Of a stretch of 47,325 bases of DNA, positions 9,559-18,562 are shown piece by piece. The notes under the pieces were generated by a model that had not been told where the DNA came from, searched no databases, and saw only the letters and a program-made list of their open reading frames with translations. The stretch comes from an uncultured Microbulbifer sp. GTDB lineage: Bacteria; Pseudomonadota; Gammaproteobacteria; Pseudomonadales; Cellvibrionaceae. The position numbers and the translations under genes are program-made. Every line of letters begins with the position of its first letter. The stretch's first letter is position 1. Location of the stretch: assembly GCF_947498635.1 (NCBI RefSeq), contig NZ_CANMKV010000034.1:1-47325 (forward strand). The letters are read 5' to 3'.

Positions 9559-10569
9559 TTGCACAGGAAGCTCTTAGTACTTCTCAGCCCGCTGCTTTTT
9601 CTCGGCTGTAGTTTTGACGATTTACCCGACTTCATCATTCCCGCCAATGTAGACTACGATCAGGAGATGCGCCTACTAGTGGAGGACATCAGCGTCTATG
9701 CCAAGGGCATCGACCGAGATTTCATTGTTGTCCCGCAAAATGGCATCGAGTTAATCACCACCAATACCCAAACCAACGGCCCGGTAGACAACACCTATGT
9801 GAATTCCACCGATGGTATCGCCCAGGAGGCGGTCTTCTTTGGACAGGACGGTAAGGTAGACCAGCCAACCAGTGAAACTGAAAGCGATCGCCTGCAAGAC
9901 TATCTCGACTTGGCCAAGGAAGAAGGCCGTGAAATCCTGGTGACCGATTTCGCCAATACTGAGCCCAATATTGACGAGTCCTACAAAGAGAACGCAAAAG
10001 CCGGCTACCTCTCCTTCGCCGCCGACTCGTTAAACCTGAACGATATTCCACCCCACCCCAAGGAGCCCGTCAATGTAAACAGCAACAACATTGATAAGCT
10101 GGAAGATGTCAAAAATTTCCTTAACATCACCAATCCAAGTCTTTCTAACACGCGCCAGGACTTTGTCGATAAATTATCCGAAACCGACTATGACCTACTG
10201 ATTATCGACTTCTTCTTTACTGATGGCGAACCCTATACCGAAGAGCAGATCAAGCAGCTCAAGGTAAAGAGCAACGGCAGCCGCCGCCTGTTGATGGCCT
10301 ATGTCGATATTGGCATGGCCCAGAGCGACCGCTACTACTGGGACCCCTCCTGGCCGACCAACCCCCCGGCCTGGTTACTGGACGAAGTCCCCAATGAACC
10401 GGGCAACTATTACGTGGAGTACTGGAAGGCCGGATGGCAGGACATTATCTATGGCAACAACGATTCCTATATCTTCATGATCGCGGATGCCGGTTTCGAT
10501 GGCGCCTATATGGATGGCATCGACGTTTTCGAATACTTCGACTCTCTGGAAACAGAGGAAGAGGAATAA
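9559..10569 (+). CDS. Lipoprotein with GH114 / TM1410-like glycosidase domain
   Basis: The start is a TTG at 9559 preceded by TTGGAGAAACCC. It gives a short lipoprotein signal with lipobox LFLGC (Cys17 modified; following residue Ser suggests outer-membrane sorting). The C-terminal half resembles the GH114 (endo-alpha-1,4-polygalactosaminidase/TM1410) family: LLIIDFFFTDGEPYT, LLMAYVDIGMAQSDRYYWD, PPAWLLDEVPNEPG, YYVEYWKAGWQDIIYG and GFDGAYMDGIDVFEYF. The middle has an Asp/Glu-rich 'DYLDLAKEEGREILVTDFANTEPNID', which is the first barrel part of the same family. The fold is a TIM-like barrel; acidic residues in DFFF and YMDGID are candidate catalytic positions. A role in processing an exopolysaccharide is inference. 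No polysaccharide genes are adjacent. Confidence 0.82.
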   Translation: MHRKLLVLLSPLLFLGCSFDDLPDFIIPANVDYDQEMRLLVEDISVYAKGIDRDFIVVPQNGIELITTNTQTNGPVDNTYVNSTDGIAQEAVFFGQDGKVDQPTSETESDRLQDYLDLAKEEGREILVTDFANTEPNIDESYKENAKAGYLSFAADSLNLNDIPPHPKEPVNVNSNNIDKLEDVKNFLNITNPSLSNTRQDFVDKLSETDYDLLIIDFFFTDGEPYTEEQIKQLKVKSNGSRRLLMAYVDIGMAQSDRYYWDPSWPTNPPAWLLDEVPNEPGNYYVEYWKAGWQDIIYGNNDSYIFMIADAGFDGAYMDGIDVFEYFDSLETEEEE

Positions 10570-10637
10570 GCCTCGCGCTATAACGTGCAAAATTTCCGCC
10601 CACCACTTCATTTTGCTGGGTGGGCGGGAATGCGTCA

Positions 10638-11072
10638 TCAGATCGGCTGCGCGTCCTTGTACTGGGTTACGTACTGGGAAAGTCGGCCAGACATCTCTTC
10701 CGCCAGCTTCTGCAGGGCGTTGAGAGGCCGCACCATCACTTCAAACTCCACTATCTTACCGCTCTCATCAAATCGAATAATATCCAGGCCCTTCAGGCTC
10801 TTATCGCCAATAGTGGCCTTAAACTCCAGAGCCAGATCACGACCGGATTCCGTGGTAAAACTGCGGTCGTATTCAAAGCTCTCGAAGACCTGCATTACGG
10901 TATTGAGGATCAGGCAAACTGCCGCAGAGCTGTGGTAGGGCTTGAAAAACGCCGGAGAGCGGAATACCGCATCCTCCGCGACAATCGCCGGTAGCCGGCT
11001 GAAGTCCCGCGCCGCAACCATCTCGTGCCAGAGGGCAATGGACTCCGCTATTGCATTATTGGAATTGTTCAT
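10638..11072 (-). CDS. NTF2-like/SnoaL-like protein, overlapping the patatin cluster
   Basis: The start at 11072 is fixed by GGAGATATCCG before the ATG; the longer open frame only reads antiparallel to nothing and has no site. The ATG lies inside the last codons of the preceding patatin-like gene (17-base overlap), so the two are very likely translationally coupled. The 144-residue product has a helix AIAESIALWHEMVAARDFSRLPAIVAEDAVF, then FFKPYHSSAAVCLILNTVMQVF, a beta strand region and the phrase LKGLDIIRFDESGKIVEFEVMVRPLNALQKLAEEM. This is a typical nuclear-transport-factor-2-like small-molecule-binding fold. Function is unknown. Position as the last gene of a lipase operon suggests a role with that substrate. 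Confidence 0.83.
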   Translation of the reverse strand: MNNSNNAIAESIALWHEMVAARDFSRLPAIVAEDAVFRSPAFFKPYHSSAAVCLILNTVMQVFESFEYDRSFTTESGRDLALEFKATIGDKSLKGLDIIRFDESGKIVEFEVMVRPLNALQKLAEEMSGRLSQYVTQYKDAQPI

Positions 11073-11931
11073 CGGATATCTCCTGTTCGAACATAGGCTT
11101 GTGTAGAAACTCCCGGCCATCGGCACAGCCGAGTTCATAGGTCATCTGCGCCAGTTCCGGGTTGGTGTAGTCCCAGACACTGATAAAGGGCGGCTTTGAG
11201 GGTTGCACGTAGGTCCATAACTGCTCGCCGTTACGTCGCGTAAAGCAGTTTGGGTAGCGTGGGTAACGACGACTGAGCAATATCAAGACCCGACCCTCCC
11301 CACTATCCAAGCCCGCCACCGGAATATTATCCACCACCCCACCATCGAGCACCGGAGCACCAAAGCGACGCAGTCGCGGCGTAAAAGGCGGCGTACAGGA
11401 CGAACATAGAATCAGCTCTACCAGCTCTTCCACAGTTGCACAGTCCTGCGCGCGATAAAAATTCTGCTTAAACCCCAGGCCAAGAGCCACCTTCGGGTGT
11501 AGGCGGCGCATTACATGTTTGTCGGTATAGTAGGCGAGCGCCCCCACACCAAACGCCACCCCGGCTGTCAAAAAGCGCGGGGGATGAGTAATGGCAATCT
11601 GCAGATCAGCGGCATTGCTCAACGGTTCCAGGCCATCGCGAAATAACTCCAGCATGGCATTACGAAAAATCCCATACTGGGGAAATACCCGCTCTTTCTT
11701 TAACAGATTGCTCCAGTAGGCATTTTTGCGATTGGCCGCAAAAGCAGACCAAAAGTGCTCCCTGCCGGCCTCAATACGCCCCATCAGGATCAGGCTCGCC
11801 ATCAGTCCACCCGCGGAAACCGCAGTTACCCGCCTGGGAGAAAGCCCGATTTCATCAGCAATAGACTCCCAAAAACCTATCTGCCAGGTACAGCGGCCGC
11901 CGCCACCGGCAAAAACAACCTGATCAAACAT
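11056..11931 (-). CDS. Patatin-like phospholipase, paralogue 1 of 4
   Basis: Patatin-like proteins are Ser-Asp dyad acyl hydrolases. The start at 11931 is chosen from GGAGGGAAGGGACAC before the ATG and from the shared N-terminus MFDQVVFAGG; the frame upstream is spurious. The 291-residue product has the glycine-rich loop GGGGRCTW (residues 9-16), the nucleophile elbow AVSAGG (Ser39) and the catalytic Asp in LDGGVVDNIP (Asp196). The usual GGGxRG has Cys in place of the last Gly, and the elbow has Ala instead of the first Gly of GxSxG; both features recur in the neighbours. Family-specific blocks are SSCTPPFTPRL, WTYVQPSKPP and WDYTNPE. There is no signal peptide. Its end overlaps the NTF2-like gene. 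An 800-base gap separates it from paralogue 2. Confidence 0.9.
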   Translation of the reverse strand: MFDQVVFAGGGGRCTWQIGFWESIADEIGLSPRRVTAVSAGGLMASLILMGRIEAGREHFWSAFAANRKNAYWSNLLKKERVFPQYGIFRNAMLELFRDGLEPLSNAADLQIAITHPPRFLTAGVAFGVGALAYYTDKHVMRRLHPKVALGLGFKQNFYRAQDCATVEELVELILCSSCTPPFTPRLRRFGAPVLDGGVVDNIPVAGLDSGEGRVLILLSRRYPRYPNCFTRRNGEQLWTYVQPSKPPFISVWDYTNPELAQMTYELGCADGREFLHKPMFEQEISDEQFQ

Positions 11932-12733
11932 GTGTCCCTTCCCTCCCTCAATGGGCCTGTCGCCCTCCCTGTCCACAAAAGCGCCCCAACATCCCATTCT
12001 GGCAGCCCATACGCACAGCGATACAGTGAACCAATATATACAATATGCAACTTGTTGCATAAGCTAATGGAATCAGCAAGTTAGTGCAAGCAGAGGATTT
12101 AGCCACCGCACCCAGCCTGGTATTAACAGAACAAGCAAACACCCGCTGCCCCCCGGTAAGCAATCATCAATGTATACCTTCTTTGCAGATGGCTATAAGA
12201 AAACGCCGAGAGATTGAGGGAAATTAAGAGTGGCGAAGTGGCGACAATCTGCTAGGACACCCTAAAACTTCGGGATAATTTCATCGTGCCTTTGGCTTAC
12301 ACAGCCGCCCACCATCAAAGTCCCTCTTTACAAAACATCTAAGGAAGCTCTGGGCACCTTTCATTCTACCCGGCGTTACCACCTGTTTTACTCAGCGCGA
12401 CACACGGGTGTCAACTTGGTGTTTTTTTGCTGCGATATCGACTTTATGGATTTATTTTCTATTAATAAAAAATCATGAAATAAAGATGAAAAAATAAGCA
12501 TTACAAAGGTAGTGACAAAGTTAAAACCCCAACGTTAAGAGTGATACAACCACTCCATAAATTAACTAGTGGCATCAAACAAATTGCATTCTTATCAGCT
12601 TATGACTTTGGGTATGTAGCCAAACCCTATAAACCTCATCGGGAAATTTTTCATACTTATTTCCCCTCCTGAATTAACTTTATGGACTGTTTAAATACGG
12701 CTATTTCTTGTGAAGCTTCCTGATACATAGAGG
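11932..12733. other. Intergenic region between patatin paralogues 1 and 2
   Basis: About 800 bases, notably AT-rich in 12420-12720, with no open frame I can support on either strand. It likely contains a separate promoter for paralogue 1 and the NTF2-like gene (minus strand). I see no remnant of a further paralogue. Confidence 0.5.
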
Positions 12734-13612
12734 CTAAAGTGTCTGAAGGGCTGAGCCGTTGTAAGTGCCCGACTTAAGTTTTCTCAGTGTTGCCCTACCG
12801 TCGGCTCGACCAATTTCCAGGGTCTCTATAACCGCATCGGGGTTAGTGAAATCCCACACTTTAATCGGCAATGACTGTGAGGGTTGCACATAGGTCCAAA
12901 GCTGAGAACCTTGGCGCTGGGTGAAACAATCGGGGAAGTCGCGGAAACGACTGGTAAGCAGAATTAACACCCTACCCTCATTGCTGTCCAAGCCACCAAC
13001 CGGAACATTGTCCACAATCCCTCCATCCAAAATTTCCCTGCCATTCAAATGGAGCCTTGGGGTAAATGGGGGGGTACAAGAGGAGCTCAGAATCAAGTGC
13101 TCCAGTTCGTCCATATTTTTACAGTCTTGAGCGCGGTAGAAATTCTGGCGAAACCCGAGCTTAGTCGCCGCCGTGGAGTGGAGATTACGGGTAAACCCCT
13201 TGTCTGCATAGTAAACAACGGCTCCAAAAGTTAACGCCAAAGGACCGTACATCCAGCTCGGTGGGTGACTGACCGCGAGACGCAGTTCCGCTACGCCCTG
13301 CAGGGCCTGCGGCCCCTTATCGAATAACTGCCGAATACCGTCCCGACAGATGGCGTACTGGGGAAACACCGCCTCCTGAGTGAACAAGTTGCCCCAGTAG
13401 ATATTTTTTCGGTTAGTATCAAATACCGAACGTACATATTTTACCGCCTCTCGCCCCCGGCCAATCAAGAGCAACCCCGCCACTAGGCCACCGGCAGAAA
13501 CCGCACTGATCACCCTGGGCGATAAGTCGACCTCATCAGCCACCGATTCCCAAAAGCCAATCTGCCAAATACAGCGACCGCCACCGCCAGCAAAGACAAC
13601 CTGATCGAACAT
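12734..13612 (-). CDS. Patatin-like phospholipase, paralogue 2 of 4
   Basis: The start at 13612 is chosen by alignment with the other three copies (MFDQVVFAGGGGRC), with a weak AAAAGGGG upstream. The 292-residue product keeps the oxyanion-type loop GGGGRCIWQIG, the elbow AVSAGG and the catalytic Asp motif LDGGIVDNVPVGGLD. It also keeps the cluster-specific SSCTPPFTPRL and WDFTNPD. The mildly hydrophobic segment WMYGPLALTFGAVVYYAD (about 118-135) is shared in position with the other copies and may touch membranes. It differs from its neighbours mostly at the C-terminus (ends KLKSGTYNGSALQTL). Confidence 0.9.
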   Translation of the reverse strand: MFDQVVFAGGGGRCIWQIGFWESVADEVDLSPRVISAVSAGGLVAGLLLIGRGREAVKYVRSVFDTNRKNIYWGNLFTQEAVFPQYAICRDGIRQLFDKGPQALQGVAELRLAVSHPPSWMYGPLALTFGAVVYYADKGFTRNLHSTAATKLGFRQNFYRAQDCKNMDELEHLILSSSCTPPFTPRLHLNGREILDGGIVDNVPVGGLDSNEGRVLILLTSRFRDFPDCFTQRQGSQLWTYVQPSQSLPIKVWDFTNPDAVIETLEIGRADGRATLRKLKSGTYNGSALQTL

Positions 13613-13790
13613 TGATATACCCCTTTTATACCACCACACCACTCTTCCTGAGCAGGCGCATCCCGTACTCCCCCAATCAATATCCAAATGCAGCACCTGC
13701 GAGCTAGAGCCGACACTGAGCGACCAAACTGCCTTTCAGATAGAACGCTATCGGTAACCTCCGCCAGCCATAACATCTTTTCGTTAGAAA

Positions 13791-14669
13791 TTACTTTCCT
13801 GGATGAGCGGCGTAATAGCCCCGCTCCGCGAGCATATTCTGCAAAAATTGGCGACCATCTTGGCGGCCCATTTCATAAGCTGTGACCAACCCCTCGGGAT
13901 TCGTAAAATCCCAAACACTGATAGGCGGCGATCGCGAAGGCTGTATATACGTCCAGAGCTGCTTGCCGTTGCGCCGGGTAAACCAGTCGGGAAATCTAGG
14001 GTAGCGGCGGGTGAGCAGAATAAGCACCCGACCCTCTTCAGCATCGAGGCCACCAACCGGCACATTGTCTACTACGCCTCCATCCAGGGCTTCCCTTCCC
14101 GCCAAGCTTAATCTTGGTGTAAAAGGCGGAGTACAGGATGAACTCAGGATCAACTTTCCAAATTCACTGACACCGGCACAATCTTGGGCACGAAAAAAGT
14201 CCTGTCGATACCCAAGGCGTCGTGCCATTTTGGGGTGCAATTTGTGCAGTAAATATTTGTTGGAATAATAAATTACCCCTCCAACTGCCAGTGCCAGTGA
14301 TACCGGTAAACAGTTTGGCGCGCGTGACACGGCAACCCTCAATTCTGCCGCAGATTTCAAGCTGTCAAAGCAGTCGCTATATAGGGCTATTATCCCCTTC
14401 TGATAAATTCCGTAATGAGGAAATACCGGCTTCTTGCCCAGCAGGTTTTTCCAATACACGTTTCTTCGATTGCCCCTAAAGACCGAGGAAAAATAATCCA
14501 CCGCATCAGAGGCCTTACCAGTGAGTATCAACCCCGCGATCATCGCGCCCGCAGACACTCCCGTGACCACTCTCGGTTTAAGGTTTATCTGATTGGCGAC
14601 CACCTCCCAAAACCCGATCTGCCAAGTACAACGGCCACCACCCCCAGCGAATACCACTTGATCGAACAT
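13791..14669 (-). CDS. Patatin-like phospholipase, paralogue 3 of 4
   Basis: The 292-residue product starts MFDQVVFAGGGGRCTWQIGFWE; GGTGGAGAGTTTAACGG before the ATG supports the start. It alone of the four has the canonical-looking elbow G-V-S-A-G (GVSAGAM, Ser39). The catalytic Asp motif is LDGGVVDNVPVGGLD. A hydrophobic segment VSLALAVGGVIYYSN lies near residue 125. It lies 35 bases downstream of paralogue 4 and 178 bases upstream of paralogue 2, all on the minus strand, so 4 and 3 are almost certainly cotranscribed. Confidence 0.9.
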   Translation of the reverse strand: MFDQVVFAGGGGRCTWQIGFWEVVANQINLKPRVVTGVSAGAMIAGLILTGKASDAVDYFSSVFRGNRRNVYWKNLLGKKPVFPHYGIYQKGIIALYSDCFDSLKSAAELRVAVSRAPNCLPVSLALAVGGVIYYSNKYLLHKLHPKMARRLGYRQDFFRAQDCAGVSEFGKLILSSSCTPPFTPRLSLAGREALDGGVVDNVPVGGLDAEEGRVLILLTRRYPRFPDWFTRRNGKQLWTYIQPSRSPPISVWDFTNPEGLVTAYEMGRQDGRQFLQNMLAERGYYAAHPGK

Positions 14670-14704
14670 CCGTTAAACTCTCCACCAAACGAGACACGAG
14701 TGGC

Positions 14705-15565
14705 TCACTTGGCACTCCCCTCCGGAAAACGAACCGCCAGAAATGCCTCTCCGTCGGCGTAGCCCGCATCGAAGGCCTGCCACAGTCCCTGCGGGTTGGC
14801 AAAATCCCAGACACTAATTGGCAGGGGGCGGCTGGGCTGTACATAGATCCATAACTGTTCATCTTTTTGGCTGGTAAAACAGCTCGGATACTGAGGGTAA
14901 TTTCGGGTCAGTAGTATCAGCACCCGCCCAGGATCTGGATCCAACCCACCCACCGGCACACTGTCGACAATGCCCCCATCCAAGACTTCCAACCCGCCAT
15001 GTTGTTGTCGTGGCGTAAGCGGCGGTGTGCAGGATGATGAAAGAATTAATCGTTGTAGCGCCTCATGATCGGCACAGTCCCGCACTGAATGAAACAACTG
15101 GCGATAGCCCAGGCGTCTCGCCGTATTCGGGTGCAATGAGCGGGTAAGGTAGGTATCGGAGTAATCAATTCCCGCACCGACAATCAGGGCCAGGGGGCCA
15201 TTCAGCCAACTCGGGGAATGGCTGACGGCAATACGCAGTTCCGTAGTGGCGCACAAACGCTCAAAGCCACCCTCAAATAACCTGCACATGCCGTCGCGAT
15301 AAATTTGATGGTGAGGAAAGAGCGGATCCTTGTTAAACAGGTTGCCCCAATGAATATTTCTCCCATTTTCCTCGAAAGCCTCGGCAAAGTGCTCTACTGC
15401 GTCCAGGGATCTCCCCATCAAAATCAAACTGGAAACCAAGGCACCGGCAGAAACGGCACTGACCACTTTAGGCCTGAGTCGAACCCTGTTGGCGATAGAC
15501 TCCCAAAATCCAATCTGCCAGGTACAGCGCACTCCTCCGCCGGCGAATACCACTTGATCGAACAT
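14705..15565 (-). CDS. Patatin-like phospholipase, paralogue 4 of 4 (first in transcription order)
   Basis: The 286-residue product starts MFDQVVFAGGGVRCTWQIGFWES after a GGGGAT site. Its glycine loop is GGGVRC (Val where the others have Gly). The elbow is AVSAGAL, and the Asp motif is LDGGIVDSVPVGGLD (Ser for the Asn seen in the others). It reads SSCTPPLTPRQ instead of FTPRL, so it is the most diverged copy. It is the 5' gene of the array, with 275 bases upstream that should hold the main promoter. Confidence 0.9.
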   Translation of the reverse strand: MFDQVVFAGGGVRCTWQIGFWESIANRVRLRPKVVSAVSAGALVSSLILMGRSLDAVEHFAEAFEENGRNIHWGNLFNKDPLFPHHQIYRDGMCRLFEGGFERLCATTELRIAVSHSPSWLNGPLALIVGAGIDYSDTYLTRSLHPNTARRLGYRQLFHSVRDCADHEALQRLILSSSCTPPLTPRQQHGGLEVLDGGIVDSVPVGGLDPDPGRVLILLTRNYPQYPSCFTSQKDEQLWIYVQPSRPLPISVWDFANPQGLWQAFDAGYADGEAFLAVRFPEGSAK

Positions 15566-15782
15566 AGAGCTCTATCCCCGGCCAATTTGCTGCAACTTAC
15601 GGAGCAAAGCAGCCGCAGGGCGCCATCCGCTACAGCAGAGTGTGATTACCCTACCCCTTCAGAAAAAGCGTAGGGGGCCTTTAAAATATATACGGGTAGA
15701 ACAAAACCTGGGGCAACAGACGCGGCTTCTAGCGAAGCGGGCAAAGAGGATGACGACAAGGTGAGGAGTGCAAACGGGTACT

Positions 15783-15812
15783 AAAAAGGCGGAGAGAATC
15801 CCCGCCTTTTTT
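15783..15812. terminator. Bidirectional rho-independent terminator after nfuA
   Basis: AAAAAGGCGG, loop AGAGAATCC, CCGCCTTTTTT. The A-run and T-run on either side make it usable in both directions. It closes the minus-strand nfuA and also lies upstream of the patatin array. Confidence 0.8.
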
Positions 15813-15840
15813 CCATTCCTGGGAATGAGAGAACTCGATA

Positions 15841-16431
15841 TCAGTAATAAGCCTTGGACTTATCCGTGTGGTCGGTAATGTCTTTCACCCCGGCAAGTTC
15901 CGGGATTTTCTCTTTCAACGTTTTCTCTACCCCCTCTTTCAGGGTCATATCCACCATTCCACAGCCCTGACAACCACCACCGAATTTCAGTACAGCGAAC
16001 TTGTCCTCGGTCACCTCCACCAGGCTTACCTGACCACCATGCGAGGCCAGGCTGGGGTTCACCTCGTTGAAGAGGACATAGTTGATGCGGTCTTCGATGG
16101 GGCTGTCATCGGTAATCTTCGGCATCCGTGAGTTAGGCGCGCGAATGGTAAGCTGCCCCCCCATTTTGTCCGTAGAGTAGTCGACACGGGCATCATCCAG
16201 GTAGGGCACACTGCGGCCTTCGAAATAGGCCTTGAGGCCATTCATCTCGATAACCACATCCTCAGCGTCCTCCTCCCCGGGGCGGCAGTAGGCAATGCAG
16301 GTTTCGGCACTGGGGGTACCTGGGTTGGAGACAAACATACGAATCGCAATCCCCTCGCAGTCCTGCTTGGCCAACAGCTCTTTCAGGTATTCCTGCGCGG
16401 ATTCGGTAATGGTGACATTCAATTCTGACAT
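15841..16431 (-). CDS. nfuA: Fe-S biogenesis protein NfuA
   Basis: A cytoplasmic carrier that delivers 4Fe-4S clusters to apo-enzymes. The 196-residue product has the two NfuA parts. The first is an N-terminal degenerate A-type domain ([19 protein letters not shown] to GLKAYFEG, without the full cysteine set). The second is a C-terminal Nfu domain with the cluster motif [17 protein letters not shown] (C-x-x-C) preceded by [14 protein letters not shown]. The start at 16431 follows AGAAGGCTT. Length agrees with NfuA (190-200). It is transcribed alone from the minus strand. Confidence 0.96.
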   Translation of the reverse strand: MSELNVTITESAQEYLKELLAKQDCEGIAIRMFVSNPGTPSAETCIAYCRPGEEDAEDVVIEMNGLKAYFEGRSVPYLDDARVDYSTDKMGGQLTIRAPNSRMPKITDDSPIEDRINYVLFNEVNPSLASHGGQVSLVEVTEDKFAVLKFGGGCQGCGMVDMTLKEGVEKTLKEKIPELAGVKDITDHTDKSKAYY

Positions 16432-16548
16432 AAGCCTTCTCAAATAACCGAGCTTCTTTGTCGGGTATTTTACTCTCAGAAGCGCCCGAGTGAAACCGGT
16501 GTCTTATCGAGGGCGGATACCACCCCGATAATCCGCGCCCCAGATGGG

Positions 16549-17229
16549 TCAAACCGGGATCATTCCCATCAGGGTTTTAGCGACATCCTCCGATGAGGCG
16601 GGGTTCTGACCCGTGACCAGCTTGCCATCCACCACCACATAGGGCGCCCAATCCGCCTCTTTGGAATAGTGCCCGCCCCGATCTTTGAGCATATCCTCAA
16701 CCAGGAAAGGTACTACATCCACGAGTCCCACCGCCTCTTCCTCGGTGTTGGTAAAGCCCGTGACATTCTTGCCGGATACCAGCGGCTTACCATCCGTGCG
16801 CTTAGTGTGGCGAAAGACACCCGGGGCATGGCATACCGCGCTGACCGGTTTATCCGCCGCGTAAAACGCCTCAATCAAGGAAATGGACTTCGGGTCCTCC
16901 GCAAGATCCCACAGAGGACCATGCCCCCCAGGGTAGAAAACCGCATCGAAATCCGATTCCTTCATTTGCGCCAGCACACTGGTATTGGCGAGTAACTGCT
17001 GAGTTTCAGAGTCCTGATAGAAACGGCGGGTGGCGTCAGTTTGGGCGTCGGGCTCATCGCTTTTGGGGTCCAGAGGCGGCTGCCCCCCTTGAGGAGACGC
17101 AAGGGTCACTTCTGCGCCGGCATCCTTAAAGATGTAGTAAGGCGCGGCAAACTCCTCCAGCCAAAAGCCGGTTTTCTTCCCAGTATTACCCAGCTCATCG
17201 TGCGAAGTCAGTACCATCAAAATTTTCAT
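16549..17229 (-). CDS. DJ-1/PfpI-family (type 1 glutamine amidotransferase-like, Hsp31-type) protein
   Basis: The family includes Hsp31-type glyoxalases/deglycases and chaperones. The 226-residue product has the conserved Glu in TGFWLEEFAAPYY (~residue 28), FYPGGHGPLWDL, and the nucleophile Cys in VSAVCHAPG (~135). The later GKNVTGFTNTEEEAVGLVDVVPFLVED segment is typical of the larger Hsp31 subgroup. The start at 17229 has AAGGAGG at ideal spacing. It lies 43 bases downstream of the reductase gene on the same strand, so both probably form a two-gene unit for reactive carbonyl detoxification; this pairing is inference. Confidence 0.9.
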   Translation of the reverse strand: MKILMVLTSHDELGNTGKKTGFWLEEFAAPYYIFKDAGAEVTLASPQGGQPPLDPKSDEPDAQTDATRRFYQDSETQQLLANTSVLAQMKESDFDAVFYPGGHGPLWDLAEDPKSISLIEAFYAADKPVSAVCHAPGVFRHTKRTDGKPLVSGKNVTGFTNTEEEAVGLVDVVPFLVEDMLKDRGGHYSKEADWAPYVVVDGKLVTGQNPASSEDVAKTLMGMIPV

Positions 17230-17272
17230 CGGCAACCTCCTTGGTGCGCAATGGAATATAAAAAGTCAGAAT

Positions 17273-18304
17273 TCAATCGTCGGTGCCTACGCGCACCACA
17301 ACCTTGCCAAAATTCTCCCCCTGCAGAAGCCCCATCAGGGCCTGGGGCGCCCGCTCCAGGCCCTCGATCAAATCCTCACGGTACTTGATCCTCCCCTCTC
17401 GAACCCACTGGCTCAAGCCGGTAACAAATTCAGCAAAGCGGTCGTATTGATCGTAGATAATGAACCCCTGAACTTTCAGCCGCTTGGCCAGTATTTCACG
17501 CATCAGTAAACTCAGGCGATCCGGGCCCTCGGGTAGCGAAGTTGCATTGTAGTGAGCTATAAGCCCGCACACAGGAATGCGGGCGAAATCGTTGAGTAGG
17601 GGCAAGACCGCATCGAATACGTCGCCGCCAACGCTCTCGAAATAGATATCCACGCCATTCGGGCAGGCTTCCACCAATTGCTCGGGAAATTCTTCCGCCC
17701 GGTGATTAAGGCAAATATCAAAGCCCAGCTCCTCCACGGCATGGCGACACTTCTCCGCACTGCCGGCGATGCCAACTACCCGGCAATCCTGGATTTTTCC
17801 AATCTGTCCGACAGTGGAGCCCACCGGCCCCGTGGCCGCAGCCACAACCAGGGTATCCCCCGGTTGTGGCTCACCGATCTCCAACAGGCCATAGTAGGCC
17901 GTAATACCCGGCATACCCATAACCCCCAGAGCATAGGAGGGTTGACTGGGGCTTTTCCCCAGATTGACCAGACCCTCACCATCGGAAACTGCGTAGTCTT
18001 GCCAGCCGCAGTAACCCAACACCCAATCCCCGGCCTCAAACCCGTCGAGGTGTGACTTAACCACCCGACTTACAGTACCGCCTACCATCACGCTCCCCAG
18101 GGGCACAGGCTCCGCATAGGATTTGGCATCGCTCATACGTCCGCGCATGTAGGGGTCCAGGGATAGGTAGACGGTGCGCAGTAAAAGCTCGCCCTGTTCC
18201 GGCTCAGGCACCCCCAGCTCTTCAATGCTGAAGTTGTCCGCCCCCGGTGCGCCCTCTGGCCTGGATGCCAATATCACACGGCGATTCTTATCTTTTGATT
18301 GCAT
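17273..18304 (-). CDS. NADP-dependent zinc-independent oxidoreductase (MDR, CurA/prostaglandin-reductase type)
   Basis: Reduces alpha,beta-unsaturated carbonyls with NADPH. The 343-residue product matches the YfmJ/CurA/leukotriene-B4-dehydrogenase group: LRTVYLSLDPYMRGRMSD near residue 45-60, the GMPGITAYYGLLEIG block near 125, VVAAATGPVGSTVGQIGKI (Rossmann dinucleotide motif, ~150), and FESVGGDVFDAVLPLL. The GLIAHYN and IIYDQYDRF-AEF segments complete the pattern. No zinc ligands are present. The start has AAAGGAGAGGGAGC before the ATG. First gene of the pair with the DJ-1/PfpI gene. Confidence 0.93.
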   Translation of the reverse strand: MQSKDKNRRVILASRPEGAPGADNFSIEELGVPEPEQGELLLRTVYLSLDPYMRGRMSDAKSYAEPVPLGSVMVGGTVSRVVKSHLDGFEAGDWVLGYCGWQDYAVSDGEGLVNLGKSPSQPSYALGVMGMPGITAYYGLLEIGEPQPGDTLVVAAATGPVGSTVGQIGKIQDCRVVGIAGSAEKCRHAVEELGFDICLNHRAEEFPEQLVEACPNGVDIYFESVGGDVFDAVLPLLNDFARIPVCGLIAHYNATSLPEGPDRLSLLMREILAKRLKVQGFIIYDQYDRFAEFVTGLSQWVREGRIKYREDLIEGLERAPQALMGLLQGENFGKVVVRVGTDD

Positions 18305-18515
18305 GCTCCCTCTCCTTTAATGGGTCTTAACAAGCCTTCCTGCCCCTGGTACAGACCACGCTTCCTGTATCAGGCCAAACACCGTTACCGAGCTTTTATG
18401 TCCAATGAAGGCCAAACTATAGATATAAATTGCACGCCCTTAGCAAAAAAATACCGGTTATTGTGTCGTGTTAATTTTTATCAACCAATTTAGCCCCTGT
18501 TGACAAGTATCCCTG

Positions 18516-18524
18516 TGCTAAGAT
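18516..18524 (+). promoter_or_regulatory. Candidate extended -10 promoter of metH
   Basis: TGC followed by TAAGAT forms an extended -10 about 40 bases before the metH ATG. A TTGACA at 18500-18505 is too close (13 bases) to act as its partner. I see no riboswitch between it and metH. Confidence 0.3.
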
Positions 18525-18562
18525 TGACGCCTTTCCCGCCATCGACAAATAAGGATTGGTCA

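Noticed and set aside
10638..15565. Patatin array as a CBASS-type anti-phage module (CapV-like effectors)
   Set aside because: No cGAS/DncV-like cyclase, HORMA or Cap2/Cap3 gene is nearby. The RlaP-like nucleotidyltransferase at 26 kb is distant and of another family.
18305..18562. Riboswitch (SAM or cobalamin) before metH
   Set aside because: No conserved B12-box or SAM-riboswitch core sequence is visible in the leader.
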